Assembly: GCA_014238615.1 (NCBI GenBank) | Contig: JABAAT010000048.1 | Span: forward strand, 1 to 53,385 | Length of the DNA: 53,385 nucleotides | Source: Gammaproteobacteria bacterium | GTDB lineage: Bacteria; Pseudomonadota; Gammaproteobacteria; Porifericomitales; Porifericomitaceae | Direction of reading: 5' to 3' | Shown: positions 1-8,574 of the stretch, in pieces | Numbering within the stretch: position 1 is the stretch's first letter | Layout: each line of letters begins with the position of its first letter | Program-made: the position numbers and the translations under genes | Notes under the pieces: generated by a model | What the model was told of the DNA's origin: nothing | Databases searched by the model: none | The model's input: only the letters and a program-made list of their open reading frames with translations

Positions 1-854
1 CCGGGGTGGACTTCGATCGTCCCCCCGGTGTGAACCTGGGCCTGCTGCACTGCAACCGGGATCAGCCCGGTAGCCCCTACGCGCCGGTGCCCAGGCGAGA
101 GCTGGAGGGGGCGGGTCTGGACGGCTGGCTCCTGGGGCATGTGCATCAGCCGGATGCCTTGTCCGCGCCTCATCCTTCCGGGTATCTCGGCTGCGTGACG
201 GGGATGAACCCGGGTGAGCCCGGGGCGCGCGGGCCGTGGCTGCTCACCATGGAGGGGGGGCGGATCGAGGAGATAACGCAGTGGGTGCTGGCACCGCTGC
301 GCTGGGAACGCCTGGAGGTGGACATTGCCGGGATCCCGGATCCCGGGCAGGATTCCGGGGAGGTCCGCAAGCGGTTGCTGTCCCGGGTGCGGGAACTGGA
401 CGCGGAGGTAAACAAGGCGTACCGGCTGCCGGACGCCGTGGGGCTGCGGGTGAAGCTCACCGGGCGCACCCGCTTCGGGGAGAAGGCGGCAGAGCTGTTC
501 TCCGAAGAGGAGCGCGCTCACATCCACGGCGGCCAGGAAGGCACGCATTACTTCATCGAGCGGCTGGAGGCCCTTACCCAGCCGGAGGTCGAGCTCGCCG
601 AGCTGGCGAAGACTGCGGATCCACCGGGCCTGCTGGCGCGGCGCCTGCTGCTGCTGGATGAGCCCGCTGAGCATGTCGGGCGCCGGAAACTGCTGGCCGA
701 GGCGCAAGACAAGCTGTCGGAACAGTCGCGCAAGGCCACGTGGCAGGGGCTGCGGCTGAATCCCCCGGATGAAGCAGCCGTGGCCCTGTGGCTGCGGCGC
801 TCGGGCATGCGTTTACTGGAGAAGCTGCTGGCGCAGCAGGGGGAGTCTGCGTGA
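1..854 (+). CDS. DNA repair exonuclease, YhaO/SbcD-like metallophosphoesterase (5' truncated)
   Basis: Only the C-terminal part is present; the reading frame is open to the left edge, so the N-terminal phosphoesterase motifs lie outside the window. Visible are a histidine in LLHCNRD and a GHVHQP motif about 40 residues later, which are the late metal-binding motifs of the calcineurin-like SbcD/Mre11/YhaO nuclease family. The rest is the cap and C-terminal region. It overlaps the next gene by four bases (GTGA), which implies translational coupling with the SMC-like ATPase. By analogy with SbcCD and YhaO/YhaN, the two should form one DNA-end-processing complex in the cytoplasm. The family call is firm; the exact substrate is unknown. 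Confidence 0.85.
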   Translation, partial: GVDFDRPPGVNLGLLHCNRDQPGSPYAPVPRRELEGAGLDGWLLGHVHQPDALSAPHPSGYLGCVTGMNPGEPGARGPWLLTMEGGRIEEITQWVLAPLRWERLEVDIAGIPDPGQDSGEVRKRLLSRVRELDAEVNKAYRLPDAVGLRVKLTGRTRFGEKAAELFSEEERAHIHGGQEGTHYFIERLEALTQPEVELAELAKTADPPGLLARRLLLLDEPAEHVGRRKLLAEAQDKLSEQSRKATWQGLRLNPPDEAAVALWLRRSGMRLLEKLLAQQGESA

Positions 855-3800
855 AACTTTCTCTCCTGGAAATCCGCACTCTGCCCGGTATTGAGCCGGG
901 CTTCACCCTGGAGAAGATCGCCCCCGGCGGCAACCTGGTCACCGGCCCCAACGCGGTGGGCAAAAGCAGCCTGATCCGCGCCCTCGGCTACCTGGTCGGC
1001 GGGGTGAGCAACGACGATCCCAAGGGCCTGTCGCTGAGGGCGGTGTTTCAAGGAAAGAGCGGACGCTGGACCGTGCGGCGGCTCGGAAGCGAACTCAACT
1101 GGGAATCCGAAGATGGTGGGAGAGAGGCGCCTCCCCTGCCCGACCGCAACCAACTCCACCACTGCTACTGGCTGTCCATGGAAAACCTGCTGCGTGCCGA
1201 TCAGCAGGACGATGTGCTGCTGCTTGAGCTGCGGCGCGAATTGAGCGGCGGCTATGACATGGACACCCTGCGCGGGGAGGCGGTCTTTCGTCTCCGCCCC
1301 CGACACGGTCGCAGTGAGACGCGCGCCCTGGCCGACGCCGAGCGGGCGCGGCGGGAAATGGAGGCCGACTACAAGGCGCTGCGGCACGAAATGATCGGAA
1401 TGCCGCGCCTGGAAGAGCACATCCGGGAAGCGCGCGACGCGGCCGGGCGCGCCGAGCGCCTGGAACAGGCCCTGGAGCTGCTGGAACTGCACCGCAGGCG
1501 CCGGGAGCTGGAAGCGGGGCTGCAGGAATTCCCGAAGGGGATGGAGCGGCTGCGCGGCGATGAACTCAAACGCATGGAGACCCTGGACGGCAAGCGCGGG
1601 CAGCTGCGCGACCGCATGGAGGCCCAGGACCAGGCCTTGGCGGAGTCCAGGGGCCGACTCCGGGAGACCGGCCTGGACGAAGGGCGGCCGGAGTCCACGG
1701 AGCTGCAGGCCCACTCCCGGGACCTGGAGCAGGCACGGCGCCTGGGCGACCAGCGCAACCAGAAACAAGGGGAGCTTGAGGAAGCCGCCACGGCCGAGAA
1801 ACAGGCGCTCGGCAGCCTGGGCGGCGAGTGCGCCGCGCCGCGCCTGGACCCGGACAGCGTCTCGCAGGCCGAACGCCTGGCCGGGAGGCTGCAAAGCCAC
1901 ATTCGCAAAAGCCAGGAGCTGCGCGACCAGGTGGAGCAGGCCGGGCAGGCGCCCTGCGACCAAGAGCGCATCGACGAGATCTACCGGGCGATGGAAGCCC
2001 TGCGCTCCTGGCTCACCTTCGCGAACGGAAACCCCGGTCGCCTGCGGGCCGGGCTGCTCCTGGCCGGTATAGGCACCCTGCTGTCCGTGATCGTAGCGCT
2101 TCTGGTCGAGGTGAGGGTCCTCCTGTGGGGTGCCGGCATTACCCTGCTGGGTGTGCTCTGGGCCTGTTTTGAAGCGCGTGTTTTTGACTGCGCGTCCGCG
2201 CGCCGGCGTTTCAGGCACTGCGCCGTCAAGGAACCTCGGGAATGGCATCCGGAACAGGTCAGGCAGCGCCTCCAGGAACTTGAAAGGGAGCGCCAGGAGC
2301 TGCTGCATGGACAGCTGCGCTTCCAACAGGCGGAGGAAGTGCGCTGGAAACTCAGCCAGGTCGAGCAGGAGCTGGACGGCCTGCTGAAGGAAAAAACCGC
2401 CATGGCCGGGCGACTGGGCTTTGACCCGGAGCTGACCGCCGTCAGCCTGGATCGCTTCGTGCGCCTGGTCGGGAACTACCAGCGGAACCAGGAAAAACGG
2501 GCAACGGCCCAGGCGGCAATCGAGCGCCTGGACGAGGAGATCGAGACCTGCGCCGGACGGCTGCGCGGCTTCCTCGGGCGCTGGGCGGCTATCCCCACCG
2601 GGGAGAACTCAGACAAAGGCCCAGGGGGAGGATTGGAGGCGCTGGACATCCACCTGGAAGAGCTGCGCCGGCGCTGTGAGGCCGCCGGAGACGCCCAAAA
2701 CGCACTCCGCGCCGCGGAACGGGAACAAGGCCAAAGCCGAGAGGCCGCCGCCGCGCTTGACCGGGAGGAAGCGGACTTCTTCAAAGAGCTGGGCCTGGAA
2801 CCCGGGGCACGGCAGGAACTGGAACGGCGCCTCGAGCGCTTCGACGCGTGGCGGGAACAGCGAAACAAGCTGCATGAAGCGGAGGTACTTGAGGCCAGGC
2901 AGCGCCAGGGCCTACAGGATCGGGAGGATCTGCTCCGGCTTGTGGAAGCCGACGAGCGTGCGCGCCTGGAGCGGGACCTGGAACAGGACCGGCGGCAGTC
3001 CACGGAGTTGGAGACCCAGCAGGAAGCGCTCACCGCCCTCCGCACCCGCCTGCGGGAGGCCGGCAAGGACTTCAAGCTGGAAGAGGCCGCGGCGCAGGCG
3101 GACAGCGCCCACGCCGCGCTGGAAGGCAAATACCACGAGGCCCTGTTCGCCGACGCCGCGAACCTGCTGCTGGACAGCGTACAGCGCGAATATCACAGCG
3201 AGCACGAGCCGGAAGTGCTGCGCGACGCCCGCGATCGCTTCCTGCGCTTCACCCACCAGGCCTTCGCCCTGGAGATAGATGAAAGCAAAGGCTGCTTCGT
3301 CGCCCGTGATCTACAGCAGCAGACCCGGCGCAGCCTCTCCAGGCTCTCCTCCGCCACCCGCATGCAGCTGCTGCTCGCCATGCGGCTGGCCCGGATGCGC
3401 AGCCTGGAGCGGGGCCGCGAGACGCTGCCGCTGTTCCTGGACGAGGCCCTCACCACGAGCGATGAGCAGCGTTTTCGGGAGGTCGCGAAAAGCCTGGAGC
3501 AGCTCGCCCGGGAGGAGGAACGGCAGATCTTCTACCTCAGCGCCCGCCGCCAGGAGGTCGCGCTCTGGGGACAGGCCACCGGGCGGCCCCCGCATCACAT
3601 CGACCTGGCTGCCGTACGCTTCGGCCTTAGCTCCACGGCGCCCGGGGACTTCGCCCTGCCGCCGACCGAAAGCAAAAGCATCCCACCGCCGGACGGGTGC
3701 AGCCCCGAGAGCTACGCCGCCAGCCTGGGCGTACCCCCCCTCAACCCCTATCAGCCGGAGGGCATGATTCACCTCTTCCACCTGCTACGTGACGACCTCG

Positions 3801-4321
3801 AGCTACTCCACCGGCTCATGGAGGATTGGCGCCTCACCACCCTGGGCCAGCTGAAAAGCCTGCTCGACAGCAGCGCGGCCGCCATCGCCCTCCCCGACTC
3901 CGAATATCGCCGACGCCTTCAGGGGCGTTGCGAAACGGCCCGCATCTGGAGAAAAATCTGGCTGCGCGGCCGCGGCAAACCCGTAGATCGCATCGCCCTG
4001 GATCGTTCCAGGATCGTGAGCGATATATTCATTGGGCCCGCGGCCGCCCTGGCCGATACCCTGGAGGGAAACGGCGCCGTCTTGATTAAGCTTCTCCGGA
4101 AGGGCCGGATTCCCAATTTCCGCAAACAAAAAGCCGAAGACCTTGCCGAATGGCTAAAGCAGGAGGGCTACATTGACGAAGCGGAAATCCTGAAGCCCGA
4201 GGAGCGCGAACGCGACACCCTGCATAGCGCCGCCAGGTGCCTGCCCCCAGGGGACATCCGCCGACTCGTACCCTGGCTGGAGGCAACCATCCAGAAGACA
4301 GGGCCTGAATTGCCACGATGA
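851..4321 (+). CDS. YhaN-like SMC/Rad50-type AAA ATPase with C-terminal extension
   Basis: 1156 aa from a GTG that overlaps the stop of the upstream nuclease; an ATG 63 bases earlier is open but would add a tail that is unusual for the family. A Walker A motif (GPNAVGKSS, about residues 32-40) starts the ATPase head. Long Glu/Arg-rich coiled coils follow, interrupted by two hydrophobic helices around residues 398-440, a feature of YhaN proteins. The second half of the head is near residues 820-880, with a signature-like LSSATRMQ and Walker B (LPLFLDEAL). The signature has Ala where ABC signatures have Gly. About 240 residues then follow the head and match nothing I recognise. The partner is the YhaO-like nuclease just upstream. 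A role in DNA-end processing is inferred from the pair. Confidence 0.85.
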   Translation: MKLSLLEIRTLPGIEPGFTLEKIAPGGNLVTGPNAVGKSSLIRALGYLVGGVSNDDPKGLSLRAVFQGKSGRWTVRRLGSELNWESEDGGREAPPLPDRNQLHHCYWLSMENLLRADQQDDVLLLELRRELSGGYDMDTLRGEAVFRLRPRHGRSETRALADAERARREMEADYKALRHEMIGMPRLEEHIREARDAAGRAERLEQALELLELHRRRRELEAGLQEFPKGMERLRGDELKRMETLDGKRGQLRDRMEAQDQALAESRGRLRETGLDEGRPESTELQAHSRDLEQARRLGDQRNQKQGELEEAATAEKQALGSLGGECAAPRLDPDSVSQAERLAGRLQSHIRKSQELRDQVEQAGQAPCDQERIDEIYRAMEALRSWLTFANGNPGRLRAGLLLAGIGTLLSVIVALLVEVRVLLWGAGITLLGVLWACFEARVFDCASARRRFRHCAVKEPREWHPEQVRQRLQELERERQELLHGQLRFQQAEEVRWKLSQVEQELDGLLKEKTAMAGRLGFDPELTAVSLDRFVRLVGNYQRNQEKRATAQAAIERLDEEIETCAGRLRGFLGRWAAIPTGENSDKGPGGGLEALDIHLEELRRRCEAAGDAQNALRAAEREQGQSREAAAALDREEADFFKELGLEPGARQELERRLERFDAWREQRNKLHEAEVLEARQRQGLQDREDLLRLVEADERARLERDLEQDRRQSTELETQQEALTALRTRLREAGKDFKLEEAAAQADSAHAALEGKYHEALFADAANLLLDSVQREYHSEHEPEVLRDARDRFLRFTHQAFALEIDESKGCFVARDLQQQTRRSLSRLSSATRMQLLLAMRLARMRSLERGRETLPLFLDEALTTSDEQRFREVAKSLEQLAREEERQIFYLSARRQEVALWGQATGRPPHHIDLAAVRFGLSSTAPGDFALPPTESKSIPPPDGCSPESYAASLGVPPLNPYQPEGMIHLFHLLRDDLELLHRLMEDWRLTTLGQLKSLLDSSAAAIALPDSEYRRRLQGRCETARIWRKIWLRGRGKPVDRIALDRSRIVSDIFIGPAAALADTLEGNGAVLIKLLRKGRIPNFRKQKAEDLAEWLKQEGYIDEAEILKPEERERDTLHSAARCLPPGDIRRLVPWLEATIQKTGPELPR

Positions 4322-4385
4322 GCGGCGCCGGCGGCAAGGGCCTGTTTTCCCTGGGGAAGCACCGTACCCCGCACCCAGATTCGCC

Positions 4386-4808
4386 ATGAGCCTGGACCTC
4401 TGGGTGTGGCTTTACCTGCTCTGCTGTGTGGGGGCGGCGAATCTGCCCTGGCTTAGTACGCGGTTGCTGGGAATATGGGACACACCGACTGGTGACAAGG
4501 GGATCTGGATGTGTCTTCTGGAATGGCTGCTGCTGGCCCTGCTGACGGGAGCCTTCGGATTCTTCCTGGAGTGGCGTTCCAGCGGCGCCCTGCATCCCAA
4601 GTCGGGGGAGTTCTACGTCATTTTGCTGCTGCTGTTCGGGGTGTTCGCCGTGCCGGGCTTCATCTACAGGCAGGTTTACCTGCCTTTCATGGCGAGACGT
4701 GCGGCGGCGCCGGCGTCCCCAGGGGACTCCGCGGAGGTACCTGGGGCGGACGCGGCGGATGTTTCCGCCGAGGACGGCGGCGCAGGGCAGGCTAAGCCGG
4801 GGAGTTAG
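4386..4808 (+). CDS. DUF2818 family membrane protein
   Basis: 140 aa with three hydrophobic helices (about residues 4-20, 42-60 and 75-95), the motif ANLPW after helix 1 and GEFYVILLLLFGVFAVPGF near helix 3. These match my memory of DUF2818, a small membrane protein of unknown function that usually lies downstream of the nuo (complex I) operon. Here no nuo genes are next to it. The C-terminal 35 residues are Ala/Gly/Asp-rich and probably disordered. Its stop codon overlaps the stop of the convergent oxidoreductase gene by two bases. The gene begins 64 bases after the YhaN-like gene and could be co-transcribed with it. Confidence 0.7.
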   Translation: MSLDLWVWLYLLCCVGAANLPWLSTRLLGIWDTPTGDKGIWMCLLEWLLLALLTGAFGFFLEWRSSGALHPKSGEFYVILLLLFGVFAVPGFIYRQVYLPFMARRAAAPASPGDSAEVPGADAADVSAEDGGAGQAKPGS

Positions 4809-5809
4809 AATCCGGAAAGGACGATCTTGCCCCGGGATTTCCCTGATTCCAGCAGGCCGTGTGCACGCAGCAGGTTGCCGGCGGTGATTTTCCCAAAGTG
4901 CCGGGCCAGGGTGCTCTTGAGCTTCTGCCTGTCGATCATCCCGGCGACCTCGGTCAAGAGCCTGTGCTGCTCGATCATGTCCTCCGTTTCAAACAGGGAG
5001 CGGGTGAACATGGACTCCCAATGCACGGCGACACTCTTCATTTTGAAGGGATTGATGTCCAGTATTTCAGGGGCATCGATCACGCCCATGCTTCCCTGCG
5101 GAGCGATCAACTCCACGATGTCCGCAAGATGCTCCGTGGTGTGCGTCAGGCTCGCCACGTGTTCGACCGCCGTGATCCCCGCCTCCTTCAGCTGGGCCGG
5201 CATGGGCTGGTGGTGATCGATGACCTGATCCGCGCCAAGGGATGTCACCCATTCCCTGGTCTCGGGTCGGGACGCGGTCGCTATCACCCTGAGCCGCGTC
5301 CTTGTCTTGGCCAGCTGAATCAGCATGGAGCCCACACCGCCCGCGGCGCCTGTGATCAGCAGCGTGCCCGTGCTCTCCGCCGACAACCCGAGGCGATCAA
5401 ACAGCAATTCCCAGGCGGTGATGGTGGTAAGCGGCAGGGCCGCCGCCTCGGGGAAATCCAGGGATTTCGGCTTATGCGCGACGACCCGCTCGTCCACCAG
5501 GTGAAACTCGGCGTTCGTTCCCGGGCGGTTGATGGCGCCCGCGTACCAGACCTCGTCCCCCGGGTGAAACAGGCTGACCTGCTCTCCGACGGCCTCAACA
5601 ACACCCGCGGCGTCCCAGCCCAGGATCCTGCTTTCGCCCACCGCGCCGAAAACACCCCTTCGAACCTTGGTATCCACCGGGTTGACCGAAACCGCCACGA
5701 CGCGCACCAGGAGATCCCTCCCCCTGGCAATGGGATTGGGTAAATCGGAATCCAACAGCGCCCGGGGGTCTGCGACCGGCAATGATTCTGGACAGATAAC
5801 AGCCTTCAT
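4805..5809 (-). CDS. Zinc-binding alcohol dehydrogenase family / NADPH:quinone reductase-like MDR protein
   Basis: 334 aa. It starts with the MDR catalytic (GroES-like) domain, MKAVICPESLP and NPVDTKVRRG, followed by GWDAAGVVEAVG. The nucleotide-binding Rossmann motif ITGAAGGVGSMLIQLAK lies near residues 150-167. The structural-zinc cysteine cluster of true alcohol dehydrogenases is absent, so it resembles the quinone oxidoreductase-like branch annotated as zinc-type alcohol dehydrogenase-like (TIGR02817). It probably reduces quinones, enones or aldehydes with NADPH in the cytoplasm; the substrate cannot be told. It is the last minus-strand gene before the DUF2818 gene and is separated from psd by a 311-bp gene-free spacer, so it may have its own promoter. 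Confidence 0.85.
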   Translation of the reverse strand: MKAVICPESLPVADPRALLDSDLPNPIARGRDLLVRVVAVSVNPVDTKVRRGVFGAVGESRILGWDAAGVVEAVGEQVSLFHPGDEVWYAGAINRPGTNAEFHLVDERVVAHKPKSLDFPEAAALPLTTITAWELLFDRLGLSAESTGTLLITGAAGGVGSMLIQLAKTRTRLRVIATASRPETREWVTSLGADQVIDHHQPMPAQLKEAGITAVEHVASLTHTTEHLADIVELIAPQGSMGVIDAPEILDINPFKMKSVAVHWESMFTRSLFETEDMIEQHRLLTEVAGMIDRQKLKSTLARHFGKITAGNLLRAHGLLESGKSRGKIVLSGF

Positions 5810-6120
5810 ATGCTTTCCCTGGCTTCAGCCTACCCCCTCCAGGCGCCGCCCGCAAACCATCGATGGAGCACCCGCCTGGAACACGACTGGACGCATCGGC
5901 CGGGCCTGCGACCAGAAGACTTCGAGGACGGATGCTCCGGCAGGCGGGTGCGCCGCGTCCGGCACTGGATGCGCCGCGTCCGGCACTGGGTGCGCCGCGT
6001 CCGGCACTGGATGCGCCGCGTCCGGCACTGGGTTCCGAGGCGGGAGACTTGTTTGGGGCGTTCGCTGCGGGACCAGTGGCCGCGCCGCACCCTGGGACAG
6101 GTGAGGTTGCCGGCTTTAAG
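5810..6120. other. Gene-free spacer between psd and the oxidoreductase, carrying a tandem repeat
   Basis: 311 bp with no convincing gene. It holds a perfect 4 x 21 bp tandem repeat at 5949-6032. Because the unit is a multiple of three, all frames through it stay open and produce repetitive peptides such as PDAAHPV on the minus strand. None has a ribosome binding site or family resemblance that I can see. No clear terminator for psd and no clear promoter for the oxidoreductase is visible. Confidence 0.6.
5949..6032. repeat. 4 x 21-bp tandem repeat (2 x 42 bp)
   Basis: The 20-base core TGCGCCGCGTCCGGCACTGG occurs four times in direct succession with a 21-base period. The last base of the unit alternates A, G, A, G, so the array is also a perfect 2 x 42 bp duplication. 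This suggests the 21-mer duplicated first, one copy mutated, and the pair was then duplicated. There are no unique spacers, so it is not a CRISPR array. Confidence 0.97.
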
Positions 6121-7017
6121 TCAATGGGGAAGGGTTTTGGATGTGCTTGGAAAAGGGTCTTTCTCGGGGCGCAGTTTCCCCAGTGGAGAGGCCATGCGCA
6201 CCCTCTCGCCTTGTTTGAGCTGTTCTTGCCAGTAGATGCTCCCGGGCTCAAAAAGCAGGATGACGCAGGAGCCCATGTGGAAAACGCCGAATTCGTGGCA
6301 GCGCTCCCAGGTGGCGGCCGGGCTGCTGATGTCATAGCTCGCGGCGCGCCTGGGCATCCCCTGTTCAAAGCCCGGGTAATTCACGCTGATGCGCCCGACA
6401 CAGAGGGCGCCTACCATGACCAGGGCCATGCGGCCGGCAGCGGTGTCAAACAGCGCCGCGAGACGCTCATTGCAGGAATACAACCGGGGCCGCCTGGCGA
6501 CACTTGAGGGCTGCACCGAAAACAGCCTGCCAGGCAGGTAACGCAGTGTCTGGGGCCGGCTCCTGATCGGAAGATGCACGCGGTGATAGTCGCCTGGAGC
6601 CAGGTACAGGGTCATGTAGAGTCCATTCCGGAAGGCTGCGGCCTGCCTTGGATCGCCCAGCAATTCGCTTATCGTGTAGCTTATTCCCTTGGCCTGGAGC
6701 AATTGCTCTCCCTGGGCCGTGCCGAAGCAGTCCAGAACGCCGTCCACCGGGCTCGTGATGCTACGGGGGTCACCAGGAGGGATGCGCACTCCGGACTTCA
6801 AGGCCCGGGTAAAGAAGGCGTCAAATGACTTGTAAGCCAGTGGGTCCGGCTCGGCGCATTCCTTCAGGTCCTCCGGGCTGATACGGTAGCGGCGCAGGTA
6901 CCATTGGATCAGCGCATTTTTCCATGGGCGCCAGGCGCAGCCGGCCAGGGCGCCGGCCAGGGCGCCCAGGAGGCGCTGCAGTGGAGCGGTTCCTGGAAAT
7001 GGCGCTCCTTTGCTCAT
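6121..7017 (-). CDS. psd: Phosphatidylserine decarboxylase proenzyme
   Basis: 298 aa. It makes phosphatidylethanolamine from phosphatidylserine at the inner membrane. The proenzyme cleaves itself at Gly-Ser and the Ser becomes the pyruvoyl cofactor. The catalytic Asp is in TSPVDG (D92), the His in DYHRVHLP (H145), and the processing site is FHMGSCVILLFEPG with Ser250. Most family members have GST at this site; here it is GSC, with the reactive Ser kept. The N-terminus holds a 12-bp tandem duplication giving LAGALAG. The gene starts four bases after the sco stop, so it is the promoter-distal gene of the rpe-trp-sco operon. Confidence 0.93.
   Translation of the reverse strand: MSKGAPFPGTAPLQRLLGALAGALAGCAWRPWKNALIQWYLRRYRISPEDLKECAEPDPLAYKSFDAFFTRALKSGVRIPPGDPRSITSPVDGVLDCFGTAQGEQLLQAKGISYTISELLGDPRQAAAFRNGLYMTLYLAPGDYHRVHLPIRSRPQTLRYLPGRLFSVQPSSVARRPRLYSCNERLAALFDTAAGRMALVMVGALCVGRISVNYPGFEQGMPRRAASYDISSPAATWERCHEFGVFHMGSCVILLFEPGSIYWQEQLKQGERVRMASPLGKLRPEKDPFPSTSKTLPH
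6941..6966. repeat. 12-bp tandem duplication inside psd
   Basis: CCGGCCAGGGCG is present twice in direct succession plus two bases. In the psd frame it encodes a repeated LAGA element near residues 18-26. Confidence 0.9.
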
Positions 7018-7021
7018 GTTT

Positions 7022-7675
7022 TCAGCCGGATGATGGGGGGAGCAACAGGCGGTTTAGCTCGGCCGCCAACTCCTGGCCTTGTCGGCCGCCGTCCAGGACG
7101 GCGCTTAGACGTGCTTCCGGGTTCACCAGGAAGAGGCGTGAGGAGTGCTGTACCAGGTAACCCGCCTCCGGGGAGCCCTCCTCTTCCCTGCGGAACTCGG
7201 CTCCCAGCTGTAGGGCCAGGGCCTTGATCTGATCCTTATCGCCGTGCAGTCCGAGTAGTTCGGTGTCCTGGAACAGTTCGAGGAATTGCCGAAGGCGACG
7301 GCCGTCGTCCCTTTCGGGATCCACGGAAACGAAGACCAGGGATAGCTCGTGGGGATGCCGCAGCAGCCTTCGGGCCTCGCTCATGCGGCCCAGGGTGGGG
7401 GTACAGATGTCGGGGCAGTGGGTGTAGCCGAAAAACAGCAGGGACCAGCGGCCGCGCAATTGCTCCACGCTGAAATCCTGGTCGTGCTGATTACGCAGCC
7501 CCAGGAAGCCCAGTTTGCGCGGCTCCTGCAATACCCAGGTGGTCTCGGAGGAGGCCTCCTCCCGAACCATGGCATCCCGGGGCACCGTCTCCGCCGAGCG
7601 GTAGATATACGTGATATACAGGCCCGTGGCAACGAGGACCAGGGCCGCCGGGATGAGTGGGAAACGCCGGTCCAT
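7022..7675 (-). CDS. SCO1/SenC family copper chaperone for cytochrome oxidase
   Basis: 217 aa. An uncleaved N-terminal anchor (about residues 6-24) is followed by a periplasmic thioredoxin-like domain. The copper-binding CxxxC is in HCPDICTP (C87, C91), and the distal His is in LVQHSS (H177). These are the three copper ligands of Sco proteins, which deliver copper to the CuA site of cytochrome c oxidase. The start lies five bases after the trpC stop and the stop four bases before psd, so it is embedded in the tryptophan operon, an unusual place for a respiratory assembly factor. The ligand set makes an SCO copper role more likely than a generic thioredoxin. Confidence 0.92.
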   Translation of the reverse strand: MDRRFPLIPAALVLVATGLYITYIYRSAETVPRDAMVREEASSETTWVLQEPRKLGFLGLRNQHDQDFSVEQLRGRWSLLFFGYTHCPDICTPTLGRMSEARRLLRHPHELSLVFVSVDPERDDGRRLRQFLELFQDTELLGLHGDKDQIKALALQLGAEFRREEEGSPEAGYLVQHSSRLFLVNPEARLSAVLDGGRQGQELAAELNRLLLPPSSG

Positions 7676-7680
7676 TCCGG

Positions 7681-8574
7681 CTAGGCGCCAGGCGGGGGCG
7701 GCCGGGTTTCCCGCCGCTCGGGGTAAAACAACTCGCGCAGCCTGGCGCCCGGGTCGGCCGCGCGCATGAAGGCTTCTCCAACCAGAAACGCCTTGGCACC
7801 GGCGGCGCTTAGCTCCGTGACCTGCTCCGGGTCGTGGATGCCGCTTTCGCTGACCGTAAGGCGCTCATCATCAACGCGCAGCAGCAGGCGGCGGCTGACC
7901 TCCAGGTCGGTATGAAAGGTGTTCAGGTTACGGTTGTTGATGCCGATCAGGATTTCTCTGGGAAGTTGCAGGGCCTGCTCGAGTTCGCGCTCATCATGCA
8001 CTTCCAGCAGGACGTCCATGCCGAGGGCGCAAGCCAGTTCCGCAAGTTCCCGGAGTTTCCGGGGCGCCAAGGCGGCGGCGATGAGCAGGATGCAGTCGGC
8101 GCCCAGCGCGCGGGATTCCAGTATCTGCAGGGCATCGATAAGGAAATCCTTGCGCAGCAGCGGCAGGCGGGAGACGGCGGCAGCCTGCAGGTGTTCCGGG
8201 CGGCCCATGAAGTAGCTGCGATCGGTGAGTACCGACAGGCAGTCGGCTCCGGCCCGCAGGTAGCGCATGGCCAGCACGGCTGGATCATAGTCGCGGCGCA
8301 GCAGGCCCTGGCTGGGGGATGAGCGCTTCATTTCGGCGATGACGCCCGGGCGGCGATCTTTTTGGGCCTGGCGCAAGGCCTCGCCAAATCCCCTGGGCTC
8401 GGCCGCCTCCCGGCAGCGGTGCTCAAGTTCAGCACGCGTGGTGGCTGCCGCCAGCGCTTCCACCTCGCTTTGTTTCTGCTCCAGGATACGCCGCAGCAGA
8501 TCGCTCTCAGGGCGCACCCCTGTTGCCGCGCCGGTGGAGGCGGAAGCCGACCCCCGGGTTGCGTGAGTGCTCAC
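7681..8574 (-). CDS. trpC: Indole-3-glycerol phosphate synthase
   Basis: 297 aa, (beta/alpha)8 barrel. It closes CdRP to indole-3-glycerol phosphate in tryptophan synthesis. Diagnostic segments are ILEQKQSEVEAL, the catalytic lysine in VIAEMKRSSPSQG, LLRKDFLID, GINNRNLNTFHTDLEVS and VSESGIHDPEQV. It begins at a GTG whose next base completes the trpD stop (GTGA), indicating translational coupling. About 25 residues precede the usual N-terminus, rich in Ser, Thr and Ala, so an internal start remains possible. It is a stand-alone TrpC with no fused TrpF. Confidence 0.96.
   Translation of the reverse strand: MSTHATRGSASASTGAATGVRPESDLLRRILEQKQSEVEALAAATTRAELEHRCREAAEPRGFGEALRQAQKDRRPGVIAEMKRSSPSQGLLRRDYDPAVLAMRYLRAGADCLSVLTDRSYFMGRPEHLQAAAVSRLPLLRKDFLIDALQILESRALGADCILLIAAALAPRKLRELAELACALGMDVLLEVHDERELEQALQLPREILIGINNRNLNTFHTDLEVSRRLLLRVDDERLTVSESGIHDPEQVTELSAAGAKAFLVGEAFMRAADPGARLRELFYPERRETRPPPPGA

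Noticed and set aside
548-2326. 592-codon open frame antisense to the YhaN-like gene
   Set aside because: It has no recognisable motif, begins inside two better genes and reflects the high GC content, as do similar long antisense frames at 8523-9578, 10428-11834, 41093-42274 and 45165-46532.
5949-6032. Possible CRISPR array
   Set aside because: Units are contiguous with no unique spacers, and no cas genes are present.
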